Source: Ignavibacteriales bacterium UBA1304 (GTDB lineage Bacteria; Bacteroidota; Ignavibacteria; Ignavibacteriales; Ignavibacteriaceae). Taken from it: a stretch of 57,023 nucleotides of DNA. Numbering within the stretch: the first letter of the stretch is position 1; every line of letters starts with the position of its first letter. Below the pieces are notes generated by a model. The model was not told where the DNA came from. It worked only from the letters and a program-made list of their open reading frames with translations, and made no database searches. The DNA lies in assembly GCA_002307295.1 (NCBI GenBank), contig DBTY01000008.1, forward strand, positions 1 to 57,023, written 5' to 3'. Below are positions 16,042 to 24,841 of the stretch, piece by piece. A program made the translations under genes and the position numbers.

Positions 16042-17892
16042 TTAATCCTCCATTCCAACTGGAATACAAATATTAAAAGAAGTCCCTTTCCCTAATTCGC
16101 TTTTGTACGTTATTGAACCTTTGTGCATATCCACCGATCTTTTTACAATAGAAAGACCGAGTCCTGTGCCAGGAATAGCGCCTATATTCTCGCCTCGCTG
16201 AAAAGGTTCAAACAATAATTTCTGATCTTCCTCGCTTATTCCAATACCATTATCGCCAATAAAAACGTTCATATCCTTTTCGGAAAAATCAATGCTGAAT
16301 TTAATTTCCGTTCCTTCGGGCGAATATTTAATGGCGTTGCTTAAAAGATTTGAAAATATCTGATTAAGCAATTTACTATCGGCGCTGACAATCTTTCGGT
16401 CCTTAAGATATTCAAAAACAATTTCATGTTTGCCGGCGTCGCTGTTCTTAAGATTTTCTACAATTTCGCAGCAAAAATTAAATATGTTAAAATTAACAGG
16501 GTTAAAAACAAGCTTGCCTGCGTCGGCGCGGCTAATAGTTAAGACGTCGTCTAACAGTTCGACCATGTATTTAACGGTTCGTCTGATTTTAGCCGTATGC
16601 TCGTTGTATTTGGCTTCTATCCATTCTCTACCGAACATTTCAAGCAGATCTGCAGACGCAAGGATTGTAGTAAGCGGAGTTCTAAATTCGTGCGAAACCA
16701 TGGAAATAAACCTGGATTTCAGTTTATTTATTTCCTGCTCTTTTTCTAAAGCGTTTTCTATTTCAATCTGCATATTTTTGTAATCGGTAATATCGTTTAT
16801 CATGCCTACTAAACCTTCAATTTTATCTTCGGCGTTAATAAGCGGCGTTTTTAAGTACTGAGCAAATCGCAGAGCGTCCTTAGCGTCGGTAAATGATATC
16901 TCTGCTTTTGAAAATTTTCGTTTTTCAATTATTTCCTGATCGTAGCTAACGCTTTTTTCCGCCAAATTTACCGGGATAATGTCATGAGCTGTTTTGCCTA
17001 TTACTGTTTCTCTTTTAACGTCAAAATAATCAGTAAACGCTTTATTGCACTCAAGATATTTGCCGTCAAGTCCTTTTATAAAAAGCGGATTTGGAATTGT
17101 CTCTATAACTGTTCTGAAAAAGATTAGCTGATTTTTAATTTGTTCTTCAATTATTTTAATCCGTTTGTTTTCTCTTTCGAGCAGTATGTTTGAATTTTCA
17201 AGTTCTGTTGTTCTTTCGCTTACAAGTTTTTCAAGATTTATCTTGTACTCTTCGTTTTGTTTTTCAAGATTTACTTTTTCTGTTACGTTATATGTGGTCA
17301 GATAAATTATAGCATTGCCGCCGCTTTCAATAAAATCAGCAAATAATTCAAAATATACTATTTCAGAATTAGCGGCGCTGTATTTAAAAACCAACGGCGC
17401 GCCGTCAGAAGAGGCGATAATGTAATTTTTTACAACGTCGTACTCTGCCTTATCAGAAAACAGATCTGATAAAGTCATTGTTTTCAAACATGCAATATCC
17501 TTCTGTAAGAAACTGCAAAACGCTCTGTTAGCGTCTACAATGTGGAGATTATTTGCATCGAGCAGAATTTTAAATGCCGAAGAATCGTTAAATATAACAT
17601 GGAACCGCTGTTCAGATTCCCGCCGCTTGTTTTGCGATTCAACCACAAGAGCCATGTCGCGATGTATTAGAAAATAAAATAAGACGGCAGAAATAATTAC
17701 GTAAAAACTCCAGATGTAAATAGTCGTATTCAGAAAAAAATACCGGTCGAAAGTCTGGAACTGCATTATAATAACATAAACAATAAGGCTCATATAGCTT
17801 ATTACAAAATAGATTCCTGCAATTTTTACGGCAGGGTCTAACTTATGATCTTCGCTTTTGGCTTTAACCTTGTTCTTTATACTTTCAAACAT
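16042..17892 (-). CDS. PAS-PAS membrane histidine kinase
   Basis: Two TM helices near the N-terminus (about residues 25-45 and 55-75), two PAS domains with a coiled coil between them (LVSERTTELENSNILLERE), HisKA with FISMVSHEFRTPLTTILASA, and HATPase with NLLSNAIKYS, GDNGIGISEED and GTGLGLSIVKRS. About 616 residues from the ATG at 17892; a TTG-initiated extension to 17937 is less likely. It is the first gene of a two-gene operon with the LytTR regulator. PAS domains suggest a redox or small-molecule signal, not specified by sequence. Confidence 0.92.
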   Translation of the reverse strand: MFESIKNKVKAKSEDHKLDPAVKIAGIYFVISYMSLIVYVIIMQFQTFDRYFFLNTTIYIWSFYVIISAVLFYFLIHRDMALVVESQNKRRESEQRFHVIFNDSSAFKILLDANNLHIVDANRAFCSFLQKDIACLKTMTLSDLFSDKAEYDVVKNYIIASSDGAPLVFKYSAANSEIVYFELFADFIESGGNAIIYLTTYNVTEKVNLEKQNEEYKINLEKLVSERTTELENSNILLERENKRIKIIEEQIKNQLIFFRTVIETIPNPLFIKGLDGKYLECNKAFTDYFDVKRETVIGKTAHDIIPVNLAEKSVSYDQEIIEKRKFSKAEISFTDAKDALRFAQYLKTPLINAEDKIEGLVGMINDITDYKNMQIEIENALEKEQEINKLKSRFISMVSHEFRTPLTTILASADLLEMFGREWIEAKYNEHTAKIRRTVKYMVELLDDVLTISRADAGKLVFNPVNFNIFNFCCEIVENLKNSDAGKHEIVFEYLKDRKIVSADSKLLNQIFSNLLSNAIKYSPEGTEIKFSIDFSEKDMNVFIGDNGIGISEEDQKLLFEPFQRGENIGAIPGTGLGLSIVKRSVDMHKGSITYKSELGKGTSFNICIPVGMED

Positions 17893-18007
17893 AAATTCTC
17901 GCTTAAATGGCAGTAGTAAGTTATAAAAATACGACAATTATGCTATAAAAAAATATAAATCATTCGGTTTCTGACGTATAAAAAACGATCGCTGGCTGAG
18001 TAATAGT

Positions 18008-18211
18008 TCAGGCTTTGCAGCTGCTGCTGCGTTTGCCGGGTTGCCATATTAGCGCGTCGTCCGTCATCACTACCCTGTAAGGTTTTATAATCTGATTATT
18101 TTCGTCTCTTGCCAAAATAAATTTATATAAGTTGGAGTAAATATTCGCCTTTGAGCAGCCTTTCATTTTTGCAAAGCGATATATTGTTATACTTTTATTG
18201 TAAGCTAACAT
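18008..18211 (-). CDS. Small HTH-like protein of a phage-type cluster
   Basis: 67-residue basic protein with a likely helix-turn-helix (TIYRFAKMKGCSKANIYSNL) and a short C-terminal wing. AGAGGCG lies a few bases before the ATG. It lies 59 bp downstream of another leftward gene, and together they look like the early left arm of a degenerate prophage opposite the repressor at 19226. It could be an excisionase- or Cro-like DNA-binding protein; the assignment is not firm. Confidence 0.6.
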   Translation of the reverse strand: MLAYNKSITIYRFAKMKGCSKANIYSNLYKFILARDENNQIIKPYRVVMTDDALIWQPGKRSSSCKA

Positions 18212-18270
18212 TTTGCGCCTCTGTAAGTATTTTGCTTAAATATTTTATCTTTTATAAAAACTTAAATATG

Positions 18271-18978
18271 CTATCTCAAAACCGTTTCAAAATAAAATTC
18301 GATTCCGGGTATTGGGCTTTCAGTTTCAAAATCATAATCCTTTCTGACGGAGGCAACTAAAGTTTCATTTACGGCAAGATAGCTGCGCGGTATAGCGTTA
18401 AAATCCGCGACTCTCCATTTTTTTATTCTTGCCGTCGCTATTCCGGAGAGGTTGCACGACGAAAGTTTAGGCGAAGAAATCTTCACTTCCGGTATCTCTG
18501 GAATTTCAATCTGTTTGATTTCGGCAAAGGGGATCCTTTTTTTTAGAGCTTCCGCTTTTTGCATTTCTTCTACTTCAATAGCCTTGCGCAAAGCCGCTTC
18601 TTCAAGTTGTTTTTGGAATTCGCGGCGCTTTTCCTGAGCGGCTTCAAGCTGCATATTATTATAAGCTAAAAGCTCGTTTGCAAGCCTGGCTTCTTCGGCG
18701 GAGTAACGCTCATAAATTTTCTTAAAAAACAGATTAACTTCTTTTACTGCGCTATTGAATGGGTCGACGCATTTTTTCCTTATTTCTTCTCCGCGTTTGG
18801 TAAAATGCTTATACATTTTTAAGTAGTGAGAAATTGTAAGCACGTCTCCCGCGCCCTCTATATGCAGGGGCGCTGTTTCTTTAATTGTTTTTTCAATTAA
18901 ATCGTTTAATTCAATTATTATGCTGTCATATTCAATATCCAGCAGCGGAAAATCAGGACGGATTATATTGCTTAACAT
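18271..18978 (-). CDS. Phage-like coiled-coil protein, unknown function
   Basis: 235 residues from the ATG at 18978, which has GGGAG six bases upstream (a TTG four codons earlier lies inside that SD). The middle is a long charged helix (about 75-165, e.g. EEARLANELLAYNNMQLEAA and EKRREFQKQLEEAA). The C-terminus has a compact RIKKWRVADFNAIPRSYLAV segment seen in phage recombination-associated proteins. It is divergent from the S24 repressor, with ~250 bp of control region between. Probably a remnant of a phage early operon. Confidence 0.6.
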   Translation of the reverse strand: MLSNIIRPDFPLLDIEYDSIIIELNDLIEKTIKETAPLHIEGAGDVLTISHYLKMYKHFTKRGEEIRKKCVDPFNSAVKEVNLFFKKIYERYSAEEARLANELLAYNNMQLEAAQEKRREFQKQLEEAALRKAIEVEEMQKAEALKKRIPFAEIKQIEIPEIPEVKISSPKLSSCNLSGIATARIKKWRVADFNAIPRSYLAVNETLVASVRKDYDFETESPIPGIEFYFETVLR

Positions 18979-19174
18979 GTTAACTCCCAAATTATTAAAT
19001 AATTTTTATTAATTAGAAATTACGCTGTAATCAGTATTCGCCTGTAAAAAGAAACCAAGGCTTTTTTCTACTCTGCGCGCATAAAAAACTTATTCCGTTC
19101 AGTTAAAAGATTATTTTGCTTTGTTTAGAATTTTATGCATATTAAAAAAATAAAAATAAGCTAACCTGAATATA

Positions 19175-19220
19175 GTGCGCAAAAGTTCACTATGCAAGGG
19201 AAAAGTGAAAAATAATTCAC
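19175..19220. promoter_or_regulatory. Two 16-bp operators for the S24 repressor
   Basis: GTGAAAAATAATTCAC (19205-19220) is a perfect GTGAA-N6-TTCAC inverted repeat just before the repressor start. GTGCGCAAAAGTTCAC (19175-19190) is an imperfect second copy. The centres are 30 bp apart, about three helical turns, so bound dimers would lie on one face of the DNA. Placement fits autorepression and control of the divergent genes. Confidence 0.65.
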
Positions 19221-19225
19221 CTATT

Positions 19226-19876
19226 ATGAAAAATGCATCGCAGGAAATAGCAAAGCAAATTAAGTCTGCGCGTATAAGCGCAGGGTTCAGCCAGGAAAAA
19301 CTTTCTGAAAAACTTGGCATATCCAAACGTACGCTTATAAAGTACGAAAACGGAGAAAGCGATATTTCCGCTAGCGATTTATTCAAAATATCGAATTATT
19401 GCAACGTCGATTTAGGTCGACTTATCGGCGCTATAAAATCGGGCGTAAACACAATTCCGATTGAAGATGCCGAAGCGATAAATGCTCCGCATTATTCTGA
19501 GTTCAGGATAGAGGCTTCTGTGCCGGCTGGTATTGCCGCCGTTCAGGAGCGTTCCGGATGGTACGAAAGCGAAATATTAGATTATGATCCGCGCTCTCAT
19601 TTTTTCCTTCAAATTGACGAAGAGTACGGATATTCTATGATGCCGCTTATTGAGCCGGGAGATCTGGTGCTGGTTTCTATGACGGCCAAGGCAAAAAGCG
19701 GAAATATTGTGGCCGCTAAGTGGGACGAAACTAAAGGAGCTATTAAGATTTTTAGCGAGTCTAAAGACCTGAAAAATGTGGCTCTGCTTAGTTACAATCC
19801 CTCGGTAACTCCAATTTTTCTTGAACGAAACGAAGTGAAAATATATAAAGTTGTATTGATTAAAAAAATGACCTGA
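19226..19876 (+). CDS. XRE-S24 (CI/LexA-like) repressor
   Basis: 216-residue two-domain repressor. N-terminal XRE helix-turn-helix (GFSQEKLSEKLGISKRTLIKY). C-terminal S24 peptidase domain with an Ala-Gly cleavage site in SVPAGIAA, the nucleophile Ser in GYSMMPLIEPGDLV and a candidate Lys in GAIKIF. Members of this family self-cleave on RecA filaments during DNA damage. The ATG at 19226 lies just past the operator; an upstream GTG would start inside the operators. No integrase, terminase or capsid gene is present, so this is a fossil or domesticated immunity region. Confidence 0.88.
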   Translation: MKNASQEIAKQIKSARISAGFSQEKLSEKLGISKRTLIKYENGESDISASDLFKISNYCNVDLGRLIGAIKSGVNTIPIEDAEAINAPHYSEFRIEASVPAGIAAVQERSGWYESEILDYDPRSHFFLQIDEEYGYSMMPLIEPGDLVLVSMTAKAKSGNIVAAKWDETKGAIKIFSESKDLKNVALLSYNPSVTPIFLERNEVKIYKVVLIKKMT

Positions 19877-19917
19877 TTGCTTTTAACTATTCGTAACATT
19901 AAGGAGGGCTGAGTGTT

Positions 19918-20976
19918 ATGGAATTTTTTAACGACGCGATGATTCCAAATAATGAGTCGGTTTCCGGGGGAAAAAATAATGAGTCATCCGGCGAGGATAA
20001 ACTCAGAATTTCATTTAATAGTATTCCAATGGGAATAGTAAATTTTGACGCAAATGGAATAGTCACTGATTATAACAGTATTGGCTCTGGTAATATCCGC
20101 TTAAAAAGAGAGATGATGCTGGGGAAAAATTTATTAGAAATTAAAGATTATAATGTCCACGAACTTGTGAAAGCCGCTTTAGCCGGTAAATATGGGCATT
20201 ATGAAGGGCTTCTAAATTCTGATGTATTAAATAAATATATTCCTATACGAATAGTTATAGGGCCTGTCGTTTTCCCTATTGGCGAAGTTGTCGGAGGGAT
20301 GGCAGTGATTGAGGATATTTCTGAAAGTAAGGAAATGCAGCGCATTTTCTTTCATGACTTATTAAATAATGTAGGCAACTTACGCAATCTGTCGGAACTT
20401 GTTATAGACGAAGATATTGACTCTAAAACGCAAAGAAGAGTCGCCGGGTTAATACATACCCAGGCTAACCGGGTTTTAGACGAAATTCAAATGCATAGAC
20501 ATATTCTTTCTTTTGGAGCTACTGAAATTAAGCCGGAGTTCTTAGAGATTAATTCTATAGCATTTGTTAAAAAGTTAATAGTCCCATTTGCTAATTCTGA
20601 AGAAGGGGTAATAGTTGAGTTGGGAGAAAAGTTTGAAGAAGCTGTTTTTATAAGCGACATTTTGCTGTTTGGCAGAGCGTTCAAAGAAATGCTTAAAAAT
20701 GCAGTGGAAGCCTCTAAAAAAGGGGACACGGTAAGAATAGAATGCTGGACTAATAATAAGAGGATTTTTTTCAGCGTTCATAACAGCGAGCCAATTCCTG
20801 GAAAAATACGCCAATCAATATTTGCTAAACCAAGAATAGAAAGCCAAAGCGGTCACGGTCTTGGAGCTTATTGTATAAAATATATAACCGAAAACTATTT
20901 AAATGGAAGCGTTATATTTGCAACTTCAGAAAAGGAGGGGACGACTTTTACTGTTAACTTGCCTATAGAACAATAA
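19918..20976 (+). CDS. Soluble PAS-HATPase sensor protein
   Basis: 352 residues, no TM segment. PAS domain at about 30-140, then an atypical phosphoacceptor-like helix (IFFHDLLNNVGNLRNLSELV) without the usual H-E-x-x-TP, and a GHKL ATPase (FKEMLKNAVEASKKGD, then SGHGLGAYCIKYI). GGAGG lies 11 bases before the ATG. It starts 41 bp after the repressor and may be cotranscribed. Likely a divergent histidine kinase; the first 25 residues are Asn/Ser-rich and probably disordered. Confidence 0.82.
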   Translation: MEFFNDAMIPNNESVSGGKNNESSGEDKLRISFNSIPMGIVNFDANGIVTDYNSIGSGNIRLKREMMLGKNLLEIKDYNVHELVKAALAGKYGHYEGLLNSDVLNKYIPIRIVIGPVVFPIGEVVGGMAVIEDISESKEMQRIFFHDLLNNVGNLRNLSELVIDEDIDSKTQRRVAGLIHTQANRVLDEIQMHRHILSFGATEIKPEFLEINSIAFVKKLIVPFANSEEGVIVELGEKFEEAVFISDILLFGRAFKEMLKNAVEASKKGDTVRIECWTNNKRIFFSVHNSEPIPGKIRQSIFAKPRIESQSGHGLGAYCIKYITENYLNGSVIFATSEKEGTTFTVNLPIEQ

Positions 20977-21013
20977 TCTGGCGTTTTACTAAAAGGCGCA
21001 TTTTAGTAAAATG

Positions 21014-21955
21014 CTAACTCATTTCCAGCATGCGTTCAATTGGTTTCAGCGCGTTAATTCTGACATTCTCTGGAATGAGAATTTCAGGCGATTGGTTTTT
21101 CATACACAGATATAATTTTTCCATTGTGTTTAGTTTCATAAAACGGCAGTTAAAACAGCCTTCGCATTCCGGCGTTTCTTTTGGCGGAGCCGGGATAAGC
21201 TTTTTGCCTGGAACTAATTTTTTCATCTGGTGAAATATCCCTATTTCGGTTGCTACAATGTAACACTGGGCGTCGTCTGTCTGGATATATTTAAGCAAAG
21301 CGCTTGTTGATCCAATATAATCGGCTTTATCTAACAGCATTTCTTCGCATTCAGGGTGCGCTATTACTTTAGCTCCCGGATTAAGACTTTTAAGCCGCGA
21401 TATTTTTTCTTCGTTAAACGCTTCATGCACTATGCATGAACCATCCCAAAGGAGCATTTCTCTTCCGGTTTTTCTAACTAAGTAACCGCCGAGATTTCTA
21501 TCCGGCGCAAATATAATTTTCTGATCTTTAGGAATTTGGTTTACAATTTTTTCCGCATTGCTGGAAGTGCAAATAATATCGCTTAACGCTTTAACTGCAG
21601 CTGTGCAATTGATGTAAGTAATAGCAATATGGTCTGGATGTTCTTCTCTAAAGCTTTTAAAAAGATTTGGAGGGCAGCTGTCCGCTAAGGAGCATCCGGC
21701 TTCCAGATCAGGAAGAAGAACTTTTTTATTCGGGTTAAGAATTTTAGCCGTCTCGCCCATAAAATGAACTCCGGCAAACACAATTACATCCGCATCCGTA
21801 GCTTTCGCTTTTCGCGATAAATCGAGGCTATCGCCTACAAAATCTGCAATATCCTGAATTTCTGGAACCTGATAAAAATGCGCAAGAATTACAGCGTTCA
21901 ATTCTTTTTTAAGTTTTAGTATCTCTGCTTTATAATCAATTGTCAATTCGTTCAT
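21014..21955 (-). CDS. nadA: Quinolinate synthase A
   Basis: Condenses iminoaspartate with dihydroxyacetone phosphate to quinolinate for de novo NAD synthesis, using a [4Fe-4S] cluster. Recognised by AVILAHFYQVPEIQDIADFV, GDSLDLSRKA, VHFMGETAKILNP, LPDLEAGCSLADSC and ECEGCFNCRFMKLNTMEKL. Conserved cysteines are in place. The ATG at 21955, with AGGCGA upstream, gives 313 residues, normal for the short bacterial form; a longer in-frame start would lie closer to the direct-repeat operators. No nadB or nadC is next to it in this window. Confidence 0.97.
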   Translation of the reverse strand: MNELTIDYKAEILKLKKELNAVILAHFYQVPEIQDIADFVGDSLDLSRKAKATDADVIVFAGVHFMGETAKILNPNKKVLLPDLEAGCSLADSCPPNLFKSFREEHPDHIAITYINCTAAVKALSDIICTSSNAEKIVNQIPKDQKIIFAPDRNLGGYLVRKTGREMLLWDGSCIVHEAFNEEKISRLKSLNPGAKVIAHPECEEMLLDKADYIGSTSALLKYIQTDDAQCYIVATEIGIFHQMKKLVPGKKLIPAPPKETPECEGCFNCRFMKLNTMEKLYLCMKNQSPEILIPENVRINALKPIERMLEMS

Positions 21956-21997
21956 AAATATTCGCCTTTTTGTATAAAACCCCGATAAAATGGGATA

Positions 21998-22038
21998 TTT
22001 TCTCATAAATGAAAAACTTTTTTCTCATAACTGAAAAA
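21998..22038. promoter_or_regulatory. Two direct-repeat operators upstream of nadA
   Basis: TTTTCTCATAAATGAAAAA (21998-22016) and TTTTCTCATAACTGAAAAA (22020-22038) differ at one base and are exactly 22 bp apart, two helical turns. Each has a rough dyad TCAT-AA-ATGA. The position, 43-83 bp before the nadA ATG, fits a repressor site for NAD synthesis. The regulator is not identified. Confidence 0.62.
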
Positions 22039-22085
22039 TAGAAAAAATTATTCAATAAAATAAGTCAAAAACAAAAGAAAATGTT

Positions 22086-22200
22086 TGGCACAATTAGTGA
22101 TTAATTTAATGCGTTGGAGTAAACGCAAGTTTACTTTAGCGCCCTCCTTATAATGACACACAAAACTGCCGGATTAAGCCCTCTTCCGGCAGTTTTTTTT
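22086..22200 (+). ncRNA. Candidate small RNA divergent from nadA
   Basis: The rightward strand offers a TTGGCA box at about 22086, a 7-bp hairpin AGTAAAC-GCAA-GTTTACT with a GNRA loop, a single-stranded CCCTCCTT that could pair with Shine-Dalgarno sequences, and a strong terminator at 22163-22200. No reading frame is seen. The -10 box is poor, so the promoter is uncertain. Nothing else is recognised in 22201-22400. Confidence 0.4.
22163..22200 (+). terminator. Intrinsic terminator
   Basis: Stem AAACTGCCGG / CCGGCAGTTT with a ~12-nt loop and eight T. It points rightward although no gene precedes it on that strand, which is the main reason to suspect a small RNA. Confidence 0.88.
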
Positions 22201-22400
22201 ACGCTTCTATTCCTTCTGTTCTTCAACTAAAATGAATGCTTCAATTTATCAAAAAATCCTAAAAACATAAGGCATAATTATCGGTCGTTTTGTGTTATCT
22301 CTTTAGAGCATATTTTGCTCAATTTGACGAATAATTTACATATAGTATATTTGCAGATATCTTTAACTTATTATTACTGTCAGAAAAAATAGGCTGAATT

Positions 22401-22916
22401 ATGAAAGGCTTTATCCAGATTTATACGGGCAATGGGAAAGGAAAAACAACTGCGGCTTTTGGGCTTACTCTAAGAGCGGCTGGAGCGGGTAAAAAATCGT
22501 TTATTGCGCAGTTTGTAAAAGGAATGCCTTATTCCGAAATTGCCGCGGTCAATAAATATCTGCCTGATATTACAATTAAACAATATGGACTCGATTGCTT
22601 CATCGTAAATAAACCGACTGAAAAAGATATTGAAGCGGCAAGAAACGGATTAACTGAAGTCGCTCATATAATAGCTTCCGGGAATTACGACGTTATAGTC
22701 CTTGACGAAGCCTGTATTGCAATTTATTACAATCTGTTTAGCGTTGAAGAGCTTATTGACGTTATAAAACAAAAACAAGAACCAACTGAAATTATTATTA
22801 CCGGCAGATACGCGCCAAAGGAACTAATTGAGTTTGCCGACTTGGTAACGGAAATGAAAGAAGTAAAACATTATTACTCAAGCGGCGTAGAAGCAAGAAA
22901 GGGGATTGAATTTTAA
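22401..22916 (+). CDS. cobO: Cob(I)yrinic acid a,c-diamide adenosyltransferase
   Basis: 171-residue CobO/BtuR-type ATP:corrinoid adenosyltransferase, making adenosylcobalamin precursors from ATP and reduced corrinoid. Walker A-like loop YTGNGKGKTTAAFGLTLRA at the N-terminus, Walker B-like VIVLDEACIAIYY, and the family C-terminus ITGRYAPKELIEFADLVTEM with YSSGVEARKGIEF. Length is typical. It is monocistronic in this window; no cobalamin riboswitch was seen upstream. Confidence 0.95.
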   Translation: MKGFIQIYTGNGKGKTTAAFGLTLRAAGAGKKSFIAQFVKGMPYSEIAAVNKYLPDITIKQYGLDCFIVNKPTEKDIEAARNGLTEVAHIIASGNYDVIVLDEACIAIYYNLFSVEELIDVIKQKQEPTEIIITGRYAPKELIEFADLVTEMKEVKHYYSSGVEARKGIEF

Positions 22917-22946
22917 TATTTGAAAAAACAAAAACAAAGAACAAAA

Positions 22947-22968
22947 GGACGGACGTGGGCGTCCGTCC
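22947..22968. repeat. Short perfect palindrome (9-4-9)
   Basis: GGACGGACG-TGGG-CGTCCGTCC lies between cobO and the metal operon. On the minus strand it is followed by TTTTGTTCTTTG and may end the metal operon transcript; on the plus strand there is no T run. It has the same build as the palindromes at 32558 and 32641. Confidence 0.6.
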
Positions 22969-23009
22969 CACAAAAATCATCATAGTTAATACGCCATATT
23001 TGAAGATTT

Positions 23010-23045
23010 AACCTTGCGGGCATCCTGCGGATACCCTTCAAGGTT
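23010..23045. repeat. Intergenic inverted repeat
   Basis: AACCTTG (23010-23016) and CAAGGTT (23039-23045) enclose CGGGCATCCTGCGGATACCC, itself partly self-complementary. The AAGGTTGGAATAGAAATA that follows resembles the tail of the dispersed repeat at 31421 and 37738. Confidence 0.5.
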
Positions 23046-23057
23046 GGAATAGAAATA

Positions 23058-23483
23058 TTAGCTGTGCATTGTTTTTGCTTTGCCGCCTATGAACGTCTTG
23101 CCGTCTTTGCTAAGATTTTTAGCATATTTTTCAGGAGCTCTTACAAATTTAGATACGCAGCTATTGCAGCAAAATCCGTATACTTTCCCTTTATAATTTA
23201 CAGTAGTCGCTTTAGGATCCACTTTGTCTTTACCGACCGGGCAGACTGCATTCCATGCTTTAGCCTGAGTTCCGTTTTTTGCTTTGTCAGTCTGTTGCCC
23301 CATGTTGTGTCCTTTATGGCCGCTCATAGCAGTGTCCATTATTTCCGATTTGCCTGAAGACATGTTGTCGTTATCGGAAGAGAAGCAGGATGATTTAGCC
23401 TGAGCGTTTACGGTCGCGGCAAAAAGCGTAGCCAGCAGAATTACGGAAAATTTTACTGCGGTAAGTGATTTAAGTAGTTTCAT
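23058..23483 (-). CDS. Exported YHS/TRASH-like metal-binding protein
   Basis: 141 residues from the ATG at 23483 (AAGGAC four bases upstream). Signal peptide ending VNAQA, a His/Met-rich linker (MSGHKGHNMGQQ), then a small metal-binding fold with CPVGKDKVDP, YKGKVYGFCCNSCVSKF and APEKYAKNL. This is the pattern of YHS/TRASH domains that bind copper or related metals. Last gene of the efflux operon, 47 bp after the CusB homologue. Probably a periplasmic metal chaperone or sensor for the pump. Confidence 0.85.
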   Translation of the reverse strand: MKLLKSLTAVKFSVILLATLFAATVNAQAKSSCFSSDNDNMSSGKSEIMDTAMSGHKGHNMGQQTDKAKNGTQAKAWNAVCPVGKDKVDPKATTVNYKGKVYGFCCNSCVSKFVRAPEKYAKNLSKDGKTFIGGKAKTMHS

Positions 23484-23530
23484 ATTATTAGTCCTTATGT
23501 TTATTGATATATTATTCATTTTATAGTTCA

Positions 23531-24808
23531 TTACATTCCTGGCATATTATCCATTGAAGAAGCTTTCTTTTTTGAGCCTGAAGAATTTTGCGCAGCAGTC
23601 CCATTATTATCAGAAGAGTTCCCATTTTTTAACTGACTTTCAGAATCAATTAAAAATCCGCCTGAAGCTGCGACTTCGTCTCCTTCGTTTAGTCCTGATA
23701 AAACGCGGTACTTAGAGCCATATTTTTCTCCAAGCTGCACGCTGCGCGCTTCAAACATCCCATCGGAAACCTTAACCCAAACGGTTTGTCTATTGCCGGA
23801 AAAAACAATTGCATTTTCCGGCACAAGAATTCCCTGTCCGTTGTTTATTCTGAAAATTGTCTGGCCGTACATTTGCGGTTTTAACTTATTATTCCGGTTT
23901 GCAAATTCGCTTCGTATTTTTACTGTTCTAGTCTGCGCATTTATTACTGGATATATAAAAGAGACTTTGCCTTTAAATTCTTCCGCCGGGTAAGCCTGTA
24001 AATGCAATACTGCGTTTGCGCCCAATTTTATCGAACCCAAATCGCTTTCCCTGACTTCTGTAATATTCCACAGCGTCGATAAATCGGCTATATCGTAAAT
24101 TGCGGTTCCTTCTGTAACATACATTCCTTCCTGAATTTTCTTTTCTATAACCGTTCCGCTTGCGGGAGAATAGAATGTAATAATTTGCTGCGCTTCGTCG
24201 GATGATTCAATTTTTTTTATCTGTTCGGCAGTCAGTCCGTACAGCTCAAGTTTTTTAATGATAGAGCGGGCAAGCGCATTGTTCTGTAAATTAGCGCTGC
24301 CGGTATTGCGCCGTGCAATTATTAAATCGTTTTGCGCCTGCACAAGATCGGGGCTGTAAATAGAAAATAAAGGAGCTCCTTTTTTTATGTAGTCGCCGCT
24401 TTTATTTACAAAGAACTTTTCTATTCTACCGCTAAACCGCGCTGAAATTGTTTTTCTATTTTGTTCTGCAAAATCAAGATAGCTGTAAGCCGTTATTTCT
24501 TTTTGCAGATTCTCTTTGCGCAGAGTAACGGTCGATACGTTTGCCAATGACTGTTTGTTTCCGTCAAGAGTTACCATGCCCTGCATCTCTTTTTTCTCCG
24601 CAGGAATGTCGTCAGATACTTTTTTAACTAATTCCATTTGGCAGATAGGGCATACTCCCGGTTTATCTGAAATTACCTGGGGATGCATTGTACAGGTATA
24701 GTATACTTTCTTTTGCTGCTGCTGGGAGTTTTGTTTTTCTTTTGAGCATCCGTCAAATATTAAAACTCCGGTTAAAAGTATGACGATAATAAATAATATC
24801 TTTTTCAT
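23531..24808 (-). CDS. cusB: CusB/CzcB-type periplasmic adaptor
   Basis: 425-residue membrane-fusion protein. Lipoprotein signal MKKILFIIVILLTGVLIFDG followed by Cys, then a heavy-metal-binding motif YYTCTMHP with CPICQMEL (about residues 36-62), an alpha-hairpin/lipoyl region (about 115-250) and beta-barrel, ending in a Met-containing tail DNMPGM. The CTMHP/CPICQM module is typical of Cu/Ag-type adaptors. Separated from the TolC-like gene by a ~100-bp gap with a REP-like repeat, so expression may drop here. Confidence 0.93.
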   Translation of the reverse strand: MKKILFIIVILLTGVLIFDGCSKEKQNSQQQQKKVYYTCTMHPQVISDKPGVCPICQMELVKKVSDDIPAEKKEMQGMVTLDGNKQSLANVSTVTLRKENLQKEITAYSYLDFAEQNRKTISARFSGRIEKFFVNKSGDYIKKGAPLFSIYSPDLVQAQNDLIIARRNTGSANLQNNALARSIIKKLELYGLTAEQIKKIESSDEAQQIITFYSPASGTVIEKKIQEGMYVTEGTAIYDIADLSTLWNITEVRESDLGSIKLGANAVLHLQAYPAEEFKGKVSFIYPVINAQTRTVKIRSEFANRNNKLKPQMYGQTIFRINNGQGILVPENAIVFSGNRQTVWVKVSDGMFEARSVQLGEKYGSKYRVLSGLNEGDEVAASGGFLIDSESQLKNGNSSDNNGTAAQNSSGSKKKASSMDNMPGM

Positions 24809-24841
24809 TTAATTCCTGATAATCTAATTTATATAAACTCT

